Of a DNA stretch of 64,000 bases, positions 28,898-38,400 are shown piece after piece. Origin of the DNA: Mycolicibacterium phocaicum. Lineage in GTDB: Bacteria > Actinomycetota > Actinomycetes > Mycobacteriales > Mycobacteriaceae. A program made the translations under genes and the position numbers. Below the pieces are notes generated by a model. The model searched no databases, had not been told where the DNA came from, and saw only the letters and a program-made list of their open reading frames with translations. The stretch is from assembly GCF_010731115.1 (NCBI RefSeq), contig NZ_AP022616.1:1674001-1738000 (forward strand). Reading direction: 5' to 3'. Positions within the stretch are counted from its first letter, which is position 1. Every line of letters begins with the position of its first letter.

Positions 28898-29563
28898 CTA
28901 CTTCGGTGTCGCGCCCGGAGCGCGGACCACCATGGGCACGGCCGGGAAGTACGACGCCATCTCCGACCGCGACCGGCGCAGCGCCGCGGTGCCGTAGCCG
29001 CGGTGGCGGTAGTCGGGGTGGACCCAGATACGGACGTTGACCTCGCCGCCGTCCAGCTCACCGAACACCATGCCGACCTTGGCGCCATCTTCCTCGGCGA
29101 CGAACCACACCGCTTCCTCGGCGTTGACGCGGGCAAGCGCGGCCTTGATCTCGTCGTCCAGGTCGCCGGCGGCACGGCCCGAGCCGTCACCGGACGCACC
29201 GACATCGGTGGTGCGGGTGGCGAAGATGTCGCGGTCGGCGGCGCCGGAGAACGGGCGCAGCGACAGGTTGTCCCCGAAGCTGGCCGGGCGGTCCTTCACT
29301 GTGAAGGACAACTGGCTGTTCAGATCTTCCAGCTCGTCGGCGATGCGCTTGCGGGCGTCCTTCGTCAGCAGATCGAAGGACATCGCCATGACCTGCTCGC
29401 CCCCGGCATGGGAGGTGCCCAGCAGCTTGGCGATGGCATCAACGGCGGCAGCCTTGTTGTCGGCTTCGACGATGACGTCGAGCACCTCGTGCCGGCGATC
29501 CAGTGCTTTCTGGAGCGCATCGGTGATCTCGCGGCGGGCTGCGGCCTTGTCGTGGTCGGTCAT
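28898..29563 (-). CDS. GNAT-family acetyltransferase with N-terminal helical domain
   Basis: The 221-residue protein has two parts. Residues 1-75 form a helical region (EITDALQKALDRRHEVLDVIVEADNKAAAVDAIAKLLG) that resembles the C-terminal helical piece of type II topoisomerase A subunits. Residues 125-215 are a GNAT fold: AVWFVAEEDGAKVGMVFGELDGGEVNVRIWVHPDYRHRGYGTAALRR, where RHRGYGTA is the acetyl-CoA loop. The substrate is unknown. A 14-bp palindrome lies 18 bp upstream of the start. Confidence 0.82.
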   Translation of the reverse strand: MTDHDKAAARREITDALQKALDRRHEVLDVIVEADNKAAAVDAIAKLLGTSHAGGEQVMAMSFDLLTKDARKRIADELEDLNSQLSFTVKDRPASFGDNLSLRPFSGAADRDIFATRTTDVGASGDGSGRAAGDLDDEIKAALARVNAEEAVWFVAEEDGAKVGMVFGELDGGEVNVRIWVHPDYRHRGYGTAALRRSRSEMASYFPAVPMVVRAPGATPK

Positions 29564-29581
29564 GCCGACGAGCCTAGAGCA

Positions 29582-29595
29582 CTACCGATCGGTAG
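29582..29595. promoter_or_regulatory. 14-bp perfect palindrome upstream of the GNAT gene
   Basis: CTACCGATCGGTAG is perfectly symmetric and lies between the acetyltransferase start and the SCO1664 gene stop. The position and symmetry fit an operator of a dimeric regulator. No adjacent regulator gene is present. Confidence 0.5.
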
Positions 29596-29642
29596 GGCTG
29601 CCGAAATCACTACGCAAATCGCTACCTGTGTGCAAACTGCGA

Positions 29643-30467
29643 TCAAAAGGCCGGCCACGGGATCGGCCGGTGCCGATCCGGGGTGGGCATGATCGGATTG
29701 TCAATCAGCTCAACAACTCTCGCTTGTAGCGCGGCGATCTCAGGACGGGTGAGGTGCGGAGCCAGCGTCGCGGCGAGGCCGTCGCGCAGGGCGTCCCGCA
29801 ATGCGGCGACCGCACCGAGCACGTCGTCGTCGATCGGTTTTCCGGCCCAGCCCCACAGCACGGTCCGCAGCTTGTCGTCGGCATGCAGGCTGACGCCGTG
29901 GTCGACGCCGTACACCTGGCCGTCGGCGCCGGCCAGCACGTGCCCGCCCTTGCGGTCGGCGTTGTTGATCAGTACGTCGAACACCGCCAGCCGGTGCAGC
30001 CGGGCGTCGTCGGCGTGCACCAGCACCACTTCGTCGCCCTTGTGGTCGTAGGCCCGCAGGATAGGCAGGTATCCCGCCGGCACCCGGCCGGCCGGAACGA
30101 GGTCGACGAGGTCCGGGCCGGGCGGCGGTTCGGTTTCACTGAGCGCGTCGCCAGGCTGGTCGACCCAGCGCTGCACCATGCCCGGGCCCGCCGGGCCGTC
30201 ACGAATTATGGTGTGCGGCACCAGGTTCCAGCCCAGCGCGGCAGACACCAGATAGGCCGCCAGCTCCCGTCCGGCCAGGGTGCCGTCGGGGAAGTCCCAC
30301 AGCGGAGCCTCCCCGGAGATCGGCTTGTACACGCAGTGCAGCAGCGCGTCGTCCAGCTCGGCTTCGCACAGGAACGTCGCGTTGCTCGCCGACCTGATGC
30401 GCCCGAGCGCCGTCAGCTCACCGCGTTGCAGAATCTGTTCGGCGTCAGGAGGCGTCATCCGGCTCAT
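29643..30467 (-). CDS. SCO1664 family protein (kinase-like fold)
   Basis: The protein has about 274 residues; ATG 30467 or ATG 30458 is the likely start, and both overlap the DUF3090 stop. The sequence has the phosphatidylinositol-kinase-like pattern of the actinobacterial SCO1664/Rv2133c family: FLCEAELDDALLHCVYKPISGEAPLWDFPDG as the nucleotide-binding half, then VFDVLINNADRKGGHVLAGADGQVYGVDHGVSLH with kinase-type N and D-H residues. The biochemical role is not known. Gene order matches M. tuberculosis. Confidence 0.85.
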   Translation of the reverse strand: MSRMTPPDAEQILQRGELTALGRIRSASNATFLCEAELDDALLHCVYKPISGEAPLWDFPDGTLAGRELAAYLVSAALGWNLVPHTIIRDGPAGPGMVQRWVDQPGDALSETEPPPGPDLVDLVPAGRVPAGYLPILRAYDHKGDEVVLVHADDARLHRLAVFDVLINNADRKGGHVLAGADGQVYGVDHGVSLHADDKLRTVLWGWAGKPIDDDVLGAVAALRDALRDGLAATLAPHLTRPEIAALQARVVELIDNPIMPTPDRHRPIPWPAF

Positions 30468-31038
30468 CACCGTCGGCATCCAGCATGCCGCGCCGATACC
30501 CGTTGGTGCGCACGCAGATATGCCCCTCCGGGTCGAGCGGCTCCTCGCACAGCGGGCACGGCGGCCGGCCGGCGGAGATCACCCGATTCGAGCGGTTCGC
30601 GAAGTCCCGGGCCGACTGCGGACTCAGAAACACCCGCACGGCGTCGGGGCCTTCCTCGGCGTCGTCGAGCACGACGGAGGCGTCGAATTCCGAGTCGGTG
30701 ACGGCCAGCAGCTCGACCACCACGGTCTGCGCTTCGGAGTCCCAACCCAGACCCATGGTGCCGACCCGGAATTCGGCGTCCACGGGCATCACGAGTGGGT
30801 TGAGGTCGGCGACCTCACCGGTGTCGGGCGGGATCGGCGTGCCGAACCGCCGGTTGATCTCGACCAGCAGGGCGGAGATGCGCTCGGCCAGGACCGCGAC
30901 TTGCTGCTTCTCCAACATGACCGAGACGACCCGCTGGTCGTGCACGGCCTGCAGGTAGAACGTCCGGTTACCAGGCTGCCCAACGGTCCCGGCCACGAAG
31001 CGGTCGGGAGAGCGGAAGACGTGAATTGCGCGAGCCAT
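30445..31038 (-). CDS. DUF3090 family protein
   Basis: From ATG 31038 the protein has about 197 residues. It starts MARAIHVFRSPDRFVAGTVG, the usual beginning for this actinobacterial family. It ends with a Cys-pair segment, PPCPLCEEPLDPEGHICVRTNGYRR, that looks like a single zinc ribbon. Function is unknown. It is part of the conserved run phosphatase-DUF3090-SCO1664 and overlaps the SCO1664 gene, so the three are probably one operon. Confidence 0.9.
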   Translation of the reverse strand: MARAIHVFRSPDRFVAGTVGQPGNRTFYLQAVHDQRVVSVMLEKQQVAVLAERISALLVEINRRFGTPIPPDTGEVADLNPLVMPVDAEFRVGTMGLGWDSEAQTVVVELLAVTDSEFDASVVLDDAEEGPDAVRVFLSPQSARDFANRSNRVISAGRPPCPLCEEPLDPEGHICVRTNGYRRGMLDADGDEPDDAS

Positions 31039-31067
31039 GGCACCTTTCAAAATACCGGTTCACCGGT

Positions 31068-31787
31068 CTAATCGGTCGAGCCACCGACGGTTGCGTCGTG
31101 TGTCGGGACGGCATCGTCGGGCTTGCCGGCCTCGTCGGATTTGGGCTGCTCGGGCTGCGGGCGCAGCGACGAGCTGAGATCCGTGCCGGTGTGGTTGACG
31201 TGCAGGACGAACGGTCGGTGCGGCGTGTAGCGGATGACGCTCATCGAGGCGGGGTCGGCGACGATCCGCTGGAAGCCGTCGAGGTGCACACCCAAGGCGT
31301 CGGCCAGCACCGCCTTGATGACGTCGCCGTGCGTGCAGGCGATCCACAGCGTGTCGCCGTCGTGCTCCTGAGCCAGGGCCCGGTCGATCTCGCGGACGGC
31401 GGCCACGGCGCGCGACTGCACCTGCGCCAGCCCCTCACCGTCCGGGAACACCGCTGCGCTGGGCTGCTGCTGGATGACGGGCCACAGCGGCTCTTTGACG
31501 AGTTCGGCGATCTTGCGGCCGGTCCAGCCGCCGTAGTCGACCTCGATCAGCCGATCGTCGACGCGCGGCTCCAGGCCCAGCGCCGCGGCCAGCGGGGCGA
31601 CGGTGTTCTGGCAGCGCAGCAGCGGCGAACGGACGATGGCCTTGACCGGCAGCTCGCCGATCCGGGCGACGACACCGTCGGCCTGCGCGCGGCCCTTGTC
31701 GTCGAGGTCGACGCCCTCGGACCGGCCGGCCAGGGTGTGGGCGGTGTTGGACGTGGAGCGCCCGTGGCGCAGCAGGATGACCGTCAC
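31068..31787 (-). CDS. Histidine phosphatase (MSMEG_4193/Rv2135c type)
   Basis: The start is GTG 31787, overlapping the uppP stop as GTGA. The 239-residue protein begins with the phosphohistidine motif [10 protein letters not shown]; the second catalytic His is in [13 protein letters not shown], and SPLLRCQNT provides an active-site Arg. Broad-specificity phosphatases of this group act on phosphoesters; the natural substrate is uncertain. The C-terminal tail ([20 protein letters not shown]) is low-complexity and probably disordered. Confidence 0.9.
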   Translation of the reverse strand: MTVILLRHGRSTSNTAHTLAGRSEGVDLDDKGRAQADGVVARIGELPVKAIVRSPLLRCQNTVAPLAAALGLEPRVDDRLIEVDYGGWTGRKIAELVKEPLWPVIQQQPSAAVFPDGEGLAQVQSRAVAAVREIDRALAQEHDGDTLWIACTHGDVIKAVLADALGVHLDGFQRIVADPASMSVIRYTPHRPFVLHVNHTGTDLSSSLRPQPEQPKSDEAGKPDDAVPTHDATVGGSTD

Positions 31788-32614
31788 TGTGCCGCCACCA
31801 CCCCGGTGCCGAGCAGCGCGAGCACCGTCACGCCGAGCACGATGCGGTAGCCGACGAACCAGTACATGCTGTGCCGCACCAGGAATTTCAGGAACCAGGA
31901 CACCGCGGCGTAGCCGACGACGAACGCGATCAAGATGGCGACGGTCAGCTGCGCGCCGGTGGCGCTCATGCCTTCGGTGACGGGCTTGAAGGCGTCGGGC
32001 AGCGAGAACAGGCCGGAGGCCAGCACCGCCGGGATGGCGAGCAGGAAGCCGAAGCGCGCCGCCAGCTCGCGGTTCATGCCGAGGAACAGGCCGGCACTGA
32101 TCGTCGCGCCGGACCGCGACACCCCCGGCACCAGCGCCAGGCACTGCGCCAGACCGACGAGGACGCTGTCCTTCCACGTCAGTTGCTCGACGTCGCGGGT
32201 CTGCTTGCCGGCGTACTCGGCGAGGGCGATCACCGCCGAGAACACGATCATCGCGGTGGCGATGACCCACAGATTGCGGGCGCCGGAACGGATCTGGTCC
32301 TTGAACAGCAGTCCCAGCACGCAGATCGGGATGGTGCCGATGATCACCCACCAGCCCAGCCAGTAGTCGGCGGTGCGGCGGGCGGCGTCGGTCAGCCCGG
32401 CGAACCAGGCGGTGAGGATGCGCCAGATGTCCTTGGCGAAATAGATGAGCACCGCGGCCTCGGTCCCGAGCTGGGTGACCGCGGTGAACGACGCGCCCGC
32501 GTCACCGGCGAAGAAAACCCGGGAGGCGATGGCCAGATGACCCGACGACGACACCGGCAAGAACTCGGTGAGCCCCTGGAGGACGGCCAGCACGATCGTC
32601 TGCCACCAGCTCAT
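31784..32614 (-). CDS. uppP: Undecaprenyl-diphosphatase UppP (BacA)
   Basis: This membrane enzyme dephosphorylates undecaprenyl (in mycobacteria, decaprenyl) diphosphate for cell-wall carrier recycling. I chose ATG 32614 ([13 protein letters not shown]), which matches the known family start; a GTG at 32632 is in frame. The two catalytic blocks are present: [18 protein letters not shown] and [21 protein letters not shown]. About eight hydrophobic segments follow the family pattern. Translation is coupled to the downstream phosphatase. Confidence 0.95.
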   Translation of the reverse strand: MSWWQTIVLAVLQGLTEFLPVSSSGHLAIASRVFFAGDAGASFTAVTQLGTEAAVLIYFAKDIWRILTAWFAGLTDAARRTADYWLGWWVIIGTIPICVLGLLFKDQIRSGARNLWVIATAMIVFSAVIALAEYAGKQTRDVEQLTWKDSVLVGLAQCLALVPGVSRSGATISAGLFLGMNRELAARFGFLLAIPAVLASGLFSLPDAFKPVTEGMSATGAQLTVAILIAFVVGYAAVSWFLKFLVRHSMYWFVGYRIVLGVTVLALLGTGVVAAQ

Positions 32615-32667
32615 GGCTGCCACGTCAGTCACGCCGACGACCGTACCGTGAGCGGCAGGCGCAGGCG

Positions 32668-32979
32668 TTAGTGGTTGCGCTGCACCGGTTGTGCGTCGGC
32701 GACCGCGTCGCGTACGGCGGCAGCGAGACTGCGCTCGTCGTGCACGTCGACGTGCGCCAGGCTTCGCGAGGACACCGCGACGACGTCCTCTTCCTGCGGC
32801 ACCGGCCCCGACAGACGCGGGCGGTAGACCTCCACAATCAACACGCGCTTGTCGTCGAGGCGAAATGAAAAACTCCGGCCGTCGCCGACTTGGCCAAACC
32901 CGCTGGCCCGCAGACCTGTCGAAAGGTCTTCGATAGCAAAATTACCGTTGGCCAGATCGCCGTCGGTGGCAATGCTCAT
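32668..32979 (-). CDS. Small conserved mycobacterial protein (Rv2137c position)
   Basis: The likely start is ATG 32979 ([19 protein letters not shown]), giving 103 residues; ATG 32991 is an alternative. There are no membrane segments or known motifs. A Phe-rich strand ([21 protein letters not shown]) and an acidic middle are the only marked features. It is upstream of uppP on the same strand, with a 53-bp gap, and holds the place of Rv2137c. Function is unknown. Confidence 0.7.
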   Translation of the reverse strand: MSIATDGDLANGNFAIEDLSTGLRASGFGQVGDGRSFSFRLDDKRVLIVEVYRPRLSGPVPQEEDVVAVSSRSLAHVDVHDERSLAAAVRDAVADAQPVQRNH

Positions 32980-33100
32980 GGTCCCGACCATACCCCTCCG
33001 GTACGTGACGTACCCGCCTGAAGCAGATAATTGACGTCAAAATATTTGCCTAAACTGGCAATTAGCGATCACCCGCCGTTCACCGACCGAAAGCCAGCCT

Positions 33101-34156
33101 GTGTCAATGGATCACCATCCCATTAATTGTCGGCTGCGTGAATATCGGGTGGGCCTAACGAGATTCGCGACGGCCGCGCTGGCCGTCGGCACGCTGGCGG
33201 CGTGCTCGTCGCATCCAGCCGAGACGGCGCCGCCGACCATCTCCCCCGCACACGCCGCGGTGTCGCCCCCGGTCACCGGCGCTCCCGACGGCGTCGTCCG
33301 CGCCCTTCCCGGGCCCGGTACCGGCGCCGGCTTCGACACGGCGACGGCGTCGCTCGTCGTGCTCGGCACCGACGCCGGACGTCCGGTGGTGACGGTGCCC
33401 GGCACACCGCCGGTGGTGCTGCCGGCCGCTGCGACAGGTATCACAGTCGACGGCGCGGGCACGGCGTTCCTGTCCACCCGCGGCGGCTACCTGCGGTTCG
33501 ACATCGGCAAGCGCGCGGTGCAAACGGTCGCGGTCGACGGCCAGTCCGGCACCGACTTCACCTCGATCGCCCGGCGGGCCGACGGGAAACTGGCATTGGG
33601 AACCGCCGACGGGGCGGTGCTGATCGTCGACGGTACCGCGGTGAAGTCCCGGATGAAGGCCTTCGCCCGCGTGGACGGTCTTGCCGCGCAAGGCAATACC
33701 GTCGTGGTCCTGGACCGTGGGCAAACCTCGGTGACCGAGGTGAACGCCGACGGCACCGACGTCGCCCAGGCGCTGCGCGCCGGTGAAGGCGCCACGACGC
33801 TGGCCGCCGATCCCGCCGGGCGGGTGCTGGTGGCCGACACGCGCGGCGACGGCCTGCTGGTCTTCGGGACGACGCCGCTCATGCTGCGGCAGCAGGCGCC
33901 GGTGCGGGGCGCGCCGTACGGCATCGTCGGATCGGCGAAACTCGCCTGGGTTTCGCAGACCGCGACGAACAGCGTGGTTGGTTACGATCTTTCGACTGGC
34001 ATCCCCGTCGAGAAAGTCCGATATCGCACCGTGCAGCAGCCTGACGTCCTCTCCTTCGACGAACGCACCGGCACCTTGTTCGTGGTGTCGGGATCGGGCG
34101 CCGGGGTCCAGGTGATCGCGAACGCCGCCGCGAGGCCGGGGTCGGGCGGCCACTGA
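33101..34156 (+). CDS. lppL: Lipoprotein LppL, WD/NHL-like beta-propeller
   Basis: A GTG at 33101 gives 351 residues; a GTG at 33149 would place the signal peptide directly at the N-terminus (GLTRFATAALAVGTLAAC) and is equally likely. The lipobox is LAAC. The mature protein is built of repeated short strand patterns (GVVRALPGPGTG, GTAFLSTRGGYLRFD, GKLALGTADGAVLIVDG, GRVLVADTRGDGLLVFG, GTLFVVSGSGAGVQVI) typical of a beta-propeller. The position between uppP and pyrD matches Rv2138. Its role in the envelope is unknown. Confidence 0.85.
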   Translation: MSMDHHPINCRLREYRVGLTRFATAALAVGTLAACSSHPAETAPPTISPAHAAVSPPVTGAPDGVVRALPGPGTGAGFDTATASLVVLGTDAGRPVVTVPGTPPVVLPAAATGITVDGAGTAFLSTRGGYLRFDIGKRAVQTVAVDGQSGTDFTSIARRADGKLALGTADGAVLIVDGTAVKSRMKAFARVDGLAAQGNTVVVLDRGQTSVTEVNADGTDVAQALRAGEGATTLAADPAGRVLVADTRGDGLLVFGTTPLMLRQQAPVRGAPYGIVGSAKLAWVSQTATNSVVGYDLSTGIPVEKVRYRTVQQPDVLSFDERTGTLFVVSGSGAGVQVIANAAARPGSGGH

Positions 34157-34455
34157 TGCAGCGGGGGCGGATGCCGGCAGCGTGGGCGGAGGACTTGTCC
34201 GACGACTACGAATGGATTCCGCTCCGACTGCCGCCGGAAGTGACCAGGCTGTCGGCGTCGATCCGGCTGTCGATCGAGGCCGAATACCGCGGGTGGGAAC
34301 TGACGCGCGTGCGCCTCTACACCGACGGTTCGCGCCGGGTGCTGCTGCGCCGCCGCAAGATCAGGACGGGCGACGCGACGGGAAATGTGCCCGGGGCGGG
34401 CGAAACGACGGGCCAGGTGCCCGATAGGTTGGCGCCCGAACAGCCGTCGATGTGA
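34156..34455 (+). CDS. DUF5703-like small protein
   Basis: The 99-residue protein starts one base into the lppL stop (TGATG), so it is translationally coupled. The core [56 protein letters not shown] is a compact alpha/beta pattern seen in actinobacterial DUF5703 proteins. The last 30 residues are probably disordered. pyrD begins 10 bp later. Function is unknown. Confidence 0.78.
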   Translation: MQRGRMPAAWAEDLSDDYEWIPLRLPPEVTRLSASIRLSIEAEYRGWELTRVRLYTDGSRRVLLRRRKIRTGDATGNVPGAGETTGQVPDRLAPEQPSM

Positions 34456-34465
34456 GGAGCCGTTG

Positions 34466-35524
34466 ATGTATCGCGCCCTGCGCTGGGTGTTCTTCCTGGT
34501 GTCCCCGGAGCGGATTCACACCTGGGTGTTCGCGCTGCTGCGCGTCGCGACCGGATTGGCCGTCAGCCGCCGGTTGCTGGCCAAGTGGCTGGCCCCGTCG
34601 GATCCGGTGTTGGAGACGACGGTGTTCGGCGTGACGTTCCCGGGCCCGGTGGGCCTGGCAGCCGGCTTCGACAAGAACGGCAGTGGCATCAACGCTTGGG
34701 GCCCATTGGGTTTCGGCTACGCCGAGGTGGGCACGGTGACGGCGCAGGCACAGCCCGGCAATCCGGCGCCGCGGCTGTTCCGGCTGCCCGAGGACCGTGC
34801 ACTGCTGAACCGCATGGGCTTCAACAACCACGGGGCAGGCGAGCTCGCCATCAAGCTGACCCGCAGCCAGTCCACCGTGCCGATCGGCGTGAACATCGGC
34901 AAGACCAAGGTCACCCCGCCCGAACACGCCGTCGACGACTACGCCGAGAGCGCCCGCCTGTGCGGGCCACTGGCCGACTTCGTCGTGGTGAACGTCAGCT
35001 CGCCGAACACGCCCGGGCTGCGTGATCTACAGGCCGTGGCGTCGCTACGGCCGATCCTGGCCGCCGTGCGCGCCGAGACGACCAAGCCCGTGCTGGTGAA
35101 GATCGCGCCCGACCTGTCCGACGACGACGTCGACGAGATCGCCGACCTGGCCGTCGAACTTGGGCTGGCGGGGATCGTCGCGACCAACACCACGATCTCC
35201 CGCGAAGGACTACTGACCCCCGGCGTCGCCGAGCTGGGCGCGGGCGGCGTGTCCGGCGCCCCGGTGGCCGCGCGGTCGCTCGAGATCCTGCGGCGGCTGC
35301 ACAAACGCGTCGGCGGTCAGCTGGTGCTGATCAGCGTCGGCGGCATCGAGACCGCCGACGACGCCTGGGAGCGCATCCTCGCCGGCGCCTCCCTGGTGCA
35401 GGGCTACACCGGCTTCATCTACGGCGGTGGCCTGTGGGCCAAGCACATTCACGACGGCGTGGCCGCGAAGTTGAAGGCCGGTGGCTTCGCGTCGCTGGCC
35501 GATGCGGTGGGCTCCGGCGCCTAG
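34466..35524 (+). CDS. pyrD: Dihydroorotate dehydrogenase, class 2 (PyrD)
   Basis: This is the fourth step of pyrimidine synthesis; it oxidises dihydroorotate with quinone at the membrane. ATG 34466 follows GAGGAG, giving 352 residues. The N-terminal amphipathic helices ([25 protein letters not shown]) are the membrane-binding part of class 2 enzymes. The core has [26 protein letters not shown], the catalytic-Ser loop [14 protein letters not shown] and the FMN phosphate site [12 protein letters not shown] ... LISVGGI. Its TAG stop is part of the CTAG duplicated by the adjacent IS element. Confidence 0.95.
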   Translation: MYRALRWVFFLVSPERIHTWVFALLRVATGLAVSRRLLAKWLAPSDPVLETTVFGVTFPGPVGLAAGFDKNGSGINAWGPLGFGYAEVGTVTAQAQPGNPAPRLFRLPEDRALLNRMGFNNHGAGELAIKLTRSQSTVPIGVNIGKTKVTPPEHAVDDYAESARLCGPLADFVVVNVSSPNTPGLRDLQAVASLRPILAAVRAETTKPVLVKIAPDLSDDDVDEIADLAVELGLAGIVATNTTISREGLLTPGVAELGAGGVSGAPVAARSLEILRRLHKRVGGQLVLISVGGIETADDAWERILAGASLVQGYTGFIYGGGLWAKHIHDGVAAKLKAGGFASLADAVGSGA

Positions 35525-37294
35525 GAGTCTGCTGAATTAATCGGGTGTGGCGCCAAGGGTTGTCCTGGGGTTTCGCCGATGATTGAGCGGTGCAAGGTCG
35601 CTCTGATGATCAGCGTGAGTTGTTGGATGCCGAATCGGTGGCCGGGCATCTTCTGAAGCCCGACAGTGTGTTTGCGTTCCTGGCGGCCCACCGCCATGTG
35701 CTGTTTCCCGAGGAGATGTTCGCCGACCTGTTCCCGTCGCGGCGGGGCCGACCCAGTGTGCCGGCCGAGGTGATGGCCTCGGTGATCACACTGCAAGCCC
35801 TGCACGGACTCTCAGACAACGAGACCGTGGACGCGGTCACCTTCGATCTGCGGTGGAAAGCCGCGTGCGGGCTGCCGGTCACCGCGCCGGCGTTTCACTC
35901 CACGACGCTGACCTACTGGCGGCGCCGGCTGGCGGCCTCGGATCGCCCCAACCGGATCTTCGAGGCCGTGCGAACCGTGGTCGCGCAGACCGCGGTGCTG
36001 GCGGGCAAGACCCGGCGAGCATTGGATTCCACCGTCCTCGATGACGCGGTGGCCACCCAGGACACCGTGACCCAGCTGATCGCCGCGATCCGCCGCGTGG
36101 GCCGCGACGTCCCCGGCGCCGCCGAGGTGATCGAGACTCATTGCACGGCCCACAATTACCACGACCCGGGTAAACCCACGATCGCCTGGAACGACAAGGC
36201 CGCCCGTGATCAGCTCATCGACGCCCTGGTCGGCGACGCGCATCGGCTGCTGGGGCATCTGCCCGAGCAGGAGCTGGGACCGAGGGCCGCCGAGGCGGTG
36301 GCCCTGCTAGCGCTGATCGCCGGGCAGGATGTCGAACCTGTCGAAGGCTCCGATGGCACCGACGGGCAGTGGCGCATCGCCCAGAAAGTCGCCGAGGATC
36401 GCATCATCTCCACCGTGGATCCTGAGGCCCGGCACGCTCATAAGACGGTGCATCGGCGCCAGGACGGCTTCAAAGCCCACATCGCGATCGAACCCGATAC
36501 CGGGATCATCACCGACTGTGCTCTGACCAAGGCCAGTGGTCCCGATAACCACGAAGCGGTCGTCGGGCTGGGATTGCTTGAGGATGAAAATGCCCCGGTG
36601 CGGGTGCTCGGCGATTCGGCCTACGGCACCGGCGCAGCCCGCGCCACCCTCGCCGAACTCAAGCATGTCGCGGTGATCAAACCGCTGCCGCTGCGGACCC
36701 CAGTGCCTGGCGGGTTCACCAGCGATGACTTCGCCATCGATTTCGATGACCGCACCGTGACCTGCCCGGCCGCACACACCGTCACCATCACGCCCAGCGG
36801 TGGCGCAAAATTCGAAAAATATTGTCGCTCATGCCCGTTGGCGGCCCGATGCACTACCGCAGTACGGGGACGCAAGCTCACCATCAGCGAGCACGAACCG
36901 CTGATGCGTGCCGCCCGCGCAGCAGCGCGCACCCCCCAGTGGCAGGACGAGTACCGCCAACACCGGCCCATGGTGGAACGCTCCATCGCCTGGCTGACCC
37001 GCAGCAACCGCAAAGTCCGCTACCGCGGCACCACCAAAAACGACCACTGGCTGCACCACCGAGCCGCCGCCCTCAACCTGCGCCGGCTAATCACCTTGGG
37101 CCTGACGCACACGGGCACCACCTGGGCCATCGCCTAACGGCAGGTGACCAACCTCTTGCCACCCCAGGCAACCGATGCCACAGTCGATGGTGGCGGGGCG
37201 ATCTCGTATCTGTCGACCTCCGGGCCTGACTTCACCCACGCGCCAATGAGCACTCCAGACGCCCCGCCCCAAACCCCACTAATTCAGCAGACTC
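35525..37294. mobile_element. IS1182-family insertion sequence
   Basis: The element is 1770 bp, with perfect 15-bp terminal inverted repeats (GAGTCTGCTGAATTA at 35525-35539, complement at 37280-37294) that continue imperfectly inward. It is flanked by CTAG on both sides (35521-35524 and 37295-37298), a 4-bp palindromic target duplication. It carries one transposase gene. The insertion leaves both neighbours intact, because each regains its stop codon from its own CTAG copy. Confidence 0.94.
35590..37137 (+). CDS. IS1182-family transposase
   Basis: The 515-residue protein starts at GTG 35590. The N-terminal domain (RRGRPSVPAEVMASVITLQALHGLSDNETVDAVTFDLRWKAACGL) is the IS1182 signature. The catalytic Asp residues are in ALDSTVLDDAV and RVLGDSAYGTG, and the Glu in RPMVERSIAWLTR. 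A CxxCpLaaxC zinc-like cluster (YCRSCPLAARC) precedes the last block. No frameshift is seen, so it is probably active. The stretch 37138-37279 up to the right end shows no further gene. Confidence 0.94.
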   Translation: MQGRSDDQRELLDAESVAGHLLKPDSVFAFLAAHRHVLFPEEMFADLFPSRRGRPSVPAEVMASVITLQALHGLSDNETVDAVTFDLRWKAACGLPVTAPAFHSTTLTYWRRRLAASDRPNRIFEAVRTVVAQTAVLAGKTRRALDSTVLDDAVATQDTVTQLIAAIRRVGRDVPGAAEVIETHCTAHNYHDPGKPTIAWNDKAARDQLIDALVGDAHRLLGHLPEQELGPRAAEAVALLALIAGQDVEPVEGSDGTDGQWRIAQKVAEDRIISTVDPEARHAHKTVHRRQDGFKAHIAIEPDTGIITDCALTKASGPDNHEAVVGLGLLEDENAPVRVLGDSAYGTGAARATLAELKHVAVIKPLPLRTPVPGGFTSDDFAIDFDDRTVTCPAAHTVTITPSGGAKFEKYCRSCPLAARCTTAVRGRKLTISEHEPLMRAARAAARTPQWQDEYRQHRPMVERSIAWLTRSNRKVRYRGTTKNDHWLHHRAAALNLRRLITLGLTHTGTTWAIA

Positions 37295-38299
37295 CTAGCC
37301 CTCGACTCCGGTACGCCGGTACGCCGACGCCGACATGCCGAACCAGCGCCGGCTCGACCGCGACAGCACGCTCTGCTCGCTGTAGCCGAGTAGTCCGGCC
37401 AGCTGCCCCAATGGCATGTCGGTGGTGCGGAGGTAGCGGTCCGCGTCCTCGCGACGCACCTCGTCGACCAGCCCGGCGAACGACGTGCCCTGCGCCTCCA
37501 GTTGCCGCTGCAGGGTGCGCGGGTGCACCGCGAGCTGCTGCGCAACCAGGTCGAGGGTCAGGCCGCCGGTGGGCAGCATCCGGCGGATCAGCAGCCGGAC
37601 CGGTTCGGCGGTCTGTGAATCAGCCGGGACCGCGATGGTGTTCAGATAGCCCCGCACCACGTCGTGCACCGCGCCGTCGGCCGCAAGCGGCCGGGCGAGC
37701 ACCGCGCGCGGGAAGCGAAAACCGTTGTCCGGCATGGCAAAACGCGCCGGGCACCCGAAGTAGTCGGCATAGCTCTCGGCGGTCGTCAGCGGCTCGTGCC
37801 GGAAGTGCACCACGGCCGGCGTGAAGTCGGGCCCCGTCAGCAGCCGGAACACCCGGAGGGATACGCCGAGAGCCAACTCTGCCGCCTGCCGGTGCACGAT
37901 CGGCCGGGGCACGGCGAGACGCCAATCGAATCGGGCGTAGCGCGCGGTCGGCTGCGGGTCGATCGCTGCCGACAGCGCCGGGCTGTAGACCGCCATGTAC
38001 TGGTCGATCGCGGCGAGCGCGGCCGCTACGTTCGCCGCCGTCCGCGCCGCGATCCCGACCGGCCCCAAGATGTCCAGGCCTTGGCGCAGGGCCAGCCGCC
38101 GGCCGAAGTCGGGCGCGCCGGTCGCCGCGGCGGCAGCCTCCAGAACCGTGACGACGCTGCGGTAGTCGACGAAGTTGTCCTGATCGCCGACCGCGTCGAC
38201 CGGGATGCGACTCCGGGCGAGCAAGGGCTCGGGATCGGCACCCAGTTCGCGGACCAGCTCGAGAAAGCCCTGCAGCGACGTGCCACGCACGAACGACAT
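37295..38299 (-). CDS. AraC-family transcriptional regulator
   Basis: From ATG 38299 (MSFVRGTSLQGFLELVRELGADP) the protein has 334 residues; a TTG at 38335 is in frame but weaker. The N-terminal two-thirds is the AraC-N ligand domain seen in fatty-acid- or aromatic-linked regulators. The C-terminal AraC DNA-binding domain has two helix-turn-helix units, LTLDLVAQQLAVHPRTLQRQL and PLGQLAGLLGYSEQSVLSRSSRRWFG. It is divergent from the cupin dioxygenase gene and is its most likely regulator. Its stop codon lies in the CTAG target repeat of the IS1182 element. Confidence 0.88.
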   Translation of the reverse strand: MSFVRGTSLQGFLELVRELGADPEPLLARSRIPVDAVGDQDNFVDYRSVVTVLEAAAAATGAPDFGRRLALRQGLDILGPVGIAARTAANVAAALAAIDQYMAVYSPALSAAIDPQPTARYARFDWRLAVPRPIVHRQAAELALGVSLRVFRLLTGPDFTPAVVHFRHEPLTTAESYADYFGCPARFAMPDNGFRFPRAVLARPLAADGAVHDVVRGYLNTIAVPADSQTAEPVRLLIRRMLPTGGLTLDLVAQQLAVHPRTLQRQLEAQGTSFAGLVDEVRREDADRYLRTTDMPLGQLAGLLGYSEQSVLSRSSRRWFGMSASAYRRTGVEG

Positions 38300-38400
38300 G
38301 TCGTCCACTGTCAAGAAGCTGTCGCTTGATGTCAAGTATCTCGGCGTCGCGGATCACAGAATTGATCCATAGCAAGCCACCCCACAACGAAAGGCTCGAC

